A stretch of 64,000 bases of DNA from Rachicladosporium sp. CCFEE 5018 (Eukaryota > Ascomycota > Dothideomycetes > Cladosporiales > Cladosporiaceae), in contig KZ111140.1 in the NCBI GenBank assembly GCA_002077045.2, forward strand, positions 2,940,333 through 3,004,332, read 5' to 3'. A program made the position numbers and the translations under genes. Shown piece after piece: positions 62,952 through 64,000 of this stretch (its first letter is position 1; every line of letters starts with the position of its first letter). The notes below the pieces were generated by a model. It searched no databases. It worked only from the letters and a program-made list of their open reading frames with translations, and had not been told where the DNA came from.

Positions 62952-64000
62952 TCACATCCCCACCCCAGCCAACCCCCCAAATACCACCCGTCCCAGCACG
63001 CCCAAACCCCACAACCCGACCTTCCTGACCCGCCTTCCCATACGTCCTTGATCGCCCAGGTCTCGCTCAAAAGCGCCATACACCTCTCTTGACAAATCCT
63101 CCAGCAGCCCGCTGTCAAACACAGTCCAGCTCCCATTGAAGTCCGTAACAGGCTTGATCACGCGGCAATGTATCGGGATGAAAGACGAGTGCGTGTTGAT
63201 GTAGGCAATGATCGGGCGGATCAGAGTGGATGTCGTGAGACTCGGATCAGCGGCACTGGGTAGAAGGGGCACGGAGGCGCGGACGCTGTTGAGGTGGGTG
63301 CGGATATCGAGGATAAGGTAGGGCGTGGTGTCTACTTCGACAGTCGGATTTGCTGGTGGCGCGATGGAGGTGTGCCCATGAGTCAAGTCGTGCGTCGAAG
63401 ATGCACTGGAGTCCTCGTCTTCACGATGGAAAGGCGTTTGCACTTTCTGCACTGAAGCCTCGACGCGATCGTAGATCTCGGACAGCGCGGCCGTAATACT
63501 GTCATCTGTGTCGTGAGGGACAGTGATGTCGGCTACAATATCCACATTGCCTTCGTAGATCCAGCTGAACGGGCCGTCGACACCACGATTGAGGTGGTCG
63601 ATGGCGAGTCCGTCGATACGGAGCCGGGACTGCTTCTTCCAGATCGTCGGATCACCTAGAGAGCCGTCTGTGCGGCCGTGCGATTGCACTGGGTGAATCG
63701 TGAAGAGCGAGTCGTCGAAGCTGCCACTCATCGTGTTTGCTGACAGGAAGTCATAGAACAGCCACTGCTTTCTTAGGCGCGGTAGCTCGCAAGCGAAGAC
63801 GCTAACTGTGAAGGGTCTGAAACGATTCGGCTGATACATTGTGAGCAGGACGTCTGACATCTTGAAGCCGTCTATCTCGAAGTCGCCGATATTGTGCTCA
63901 TGGCGGTAGGTCTTTGGATCGATGTACTCGCCTGTGCTGTGCACTGAGGTCCGATCGATGACGCCTCGGACGCCATGGACCTCGACGTCGCGGAGCAGAC
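62952..64000 (-). CDS. MDM31: Mdm31/Mdm32 family mitochondrial inner-membrane protein, C-terminal part
   Basis: The frame runs in from the right edge and stops at 62952, giving about 349 residues of the C-terminal part; the N-terminal presequence and first membrane segment lie outside the window. The block VHGVRGVIDRTS...YDPKTYRHEHNIGDFEIDGF and the following MSDVLLTMYQPNRFRPFTVSVFACELPRLRKQWLFYDFL are characteristic of Mdm31/32. The C-terminal hydrophobic segment (VGLWGLGVLGRVVFGGL) fits the second membrane anchor. The proteins maintain mitochondrial shape, nucleoid inheritance and cardiolipin-related lipid balance. Confidence 0.9.
   Translation of the reverse strand, partial: LLRDVEVHGVRGVIDRTSVHSTGEYIDPKTYRHEHNIGDFEIDGFKMSDVLLTMYQPNRFRPFTVSVFACELPRLRKQWLFYDFLSANTMSGSFDDSLFTIHPVQSHGRTDGSLGDPTIWKKQSRLRIDGLAIDHLNRGVDGPFSWIYEGNVDIVADITVPHDTDDSITAALSEIYDRVEASVQKVQTPFHREDEDSSASSTHDLTHGHTSIAPPANPTVEVDTTPYLILDIRTHLNSVRASVPLLPSAADPSLTTSTLIRPIIAYINTHSSFIPIHCRVIKPVTDFNGSWTVFDSGLLEDLSREVYGAFERDLGDQGRMGRRVRKVGLWGLGVLGRVVFGGLAGVGM

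Noticed and set aside
62513..63028. 171-codon plus-strand ORF
   Set aside because: Antisense to the Mdm31-like 3' end; proline-rich tail from reverse-strand Gly codons; no motif.
1..64000. tRNA, rRNA, CRISPR or transposon features
   Set aside because: I looked for B-box-like GGTTCGA stretches, transposase or reverse-transcriptase motifs and terminal repeats, and saw none that hold up. A covariance-model or HMM scan could still find a small RNA gene.

Overview
The window is nuclear DNA of a filamentous ascomycete, most likely a Dothideomycete (possibly a black, Teratosphaeriaceae-type fungus; this placement is an inference from gene style only). The evidence is many 45-65 nt introns with GT-AG ends and CTNAC-like branch points, a Zn2Cys6 regulator with a fungal-type acidic C-terminus, an Msn2-like C2H2 factor, an Sfk1-family protein, a fungal Rad9/Crb2 checkpoint protein and an Mdm31 protein. 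Gene models below were spliced by hand; in every intact model the exon sum is a multiple of three.

Layout. 1-9 kb: a partial unknown gene, a secreted multicopper oxidase, and a Rad9/Crb2-type DNA damage mediator. 9.5-19.4 kb: a compact catabolic-looking cluster made of an MFS sugar-type transporter, a class II (fructose-bisphosphate-type) aldolase, a D-erythronate dehydrogenase-like SDR, a phytanoyl-CoA-type dioxygenase, a Zn2Cys6 transcription factor and a D-2-hydroxyacid dehydrogenase. Each of the four promoter regions of this cluster carries at least one CGG-N12-CCG element (six in all, two of them 16/18 identical), which looks like the operator of the cluster's own regulator.

20.1-32.1 kb: a PQ-loop transporter, then a gamma-glutamylcyclotransferase-like gene divergent from an amidoligase gene followed by a four-helix membrane domain. 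About 5.37 kb of this is present twice (20752-26122 and 26223-31588) on either side of a 100-N assembly gap. The copies differ by scattered substitutions and small indels; the cyclotransferase-like gene has a different nonsense codon in each copy, and the amidoligase is intact only in the first. Overlapping ends of two contigs carrying different haplotypes explain this at least as well as a true tandem duplication.

32.4-57.3 kb: mostly conserved housekeeping and regulatory genes: a MOT1-type molybdate transporter, a YAR1-like ankyrin protein, a full-length KDM5/JARID-type histone demethylase, an Msn2-like stress factor, a TUG/UBX protein with a tiny membrane-protein ORF 4 nt upstream, a TXNL1-type thioredoxin-PITH protein, ribosomal protein eL36, an Sfk1-like protein, proteasome subunit beta6, a large conserved fungal protein of unknown role and a GT8 glycosyltransferase. 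Several of these genes show abrupt switches between C-rich and G-rich coding-strand blocks.

57.4-64 kb: a tandem array of three paralogous secreted cysteine-containing proteins with no recognised family (one intact, one interrupted by a stop codon, one intronless and frameshifted), then the C-terminal part of a mitochondrial inner-membrane Mdm31 protein that runs off the right edge. I found no tRNA, rRNA or recognisable transposon.
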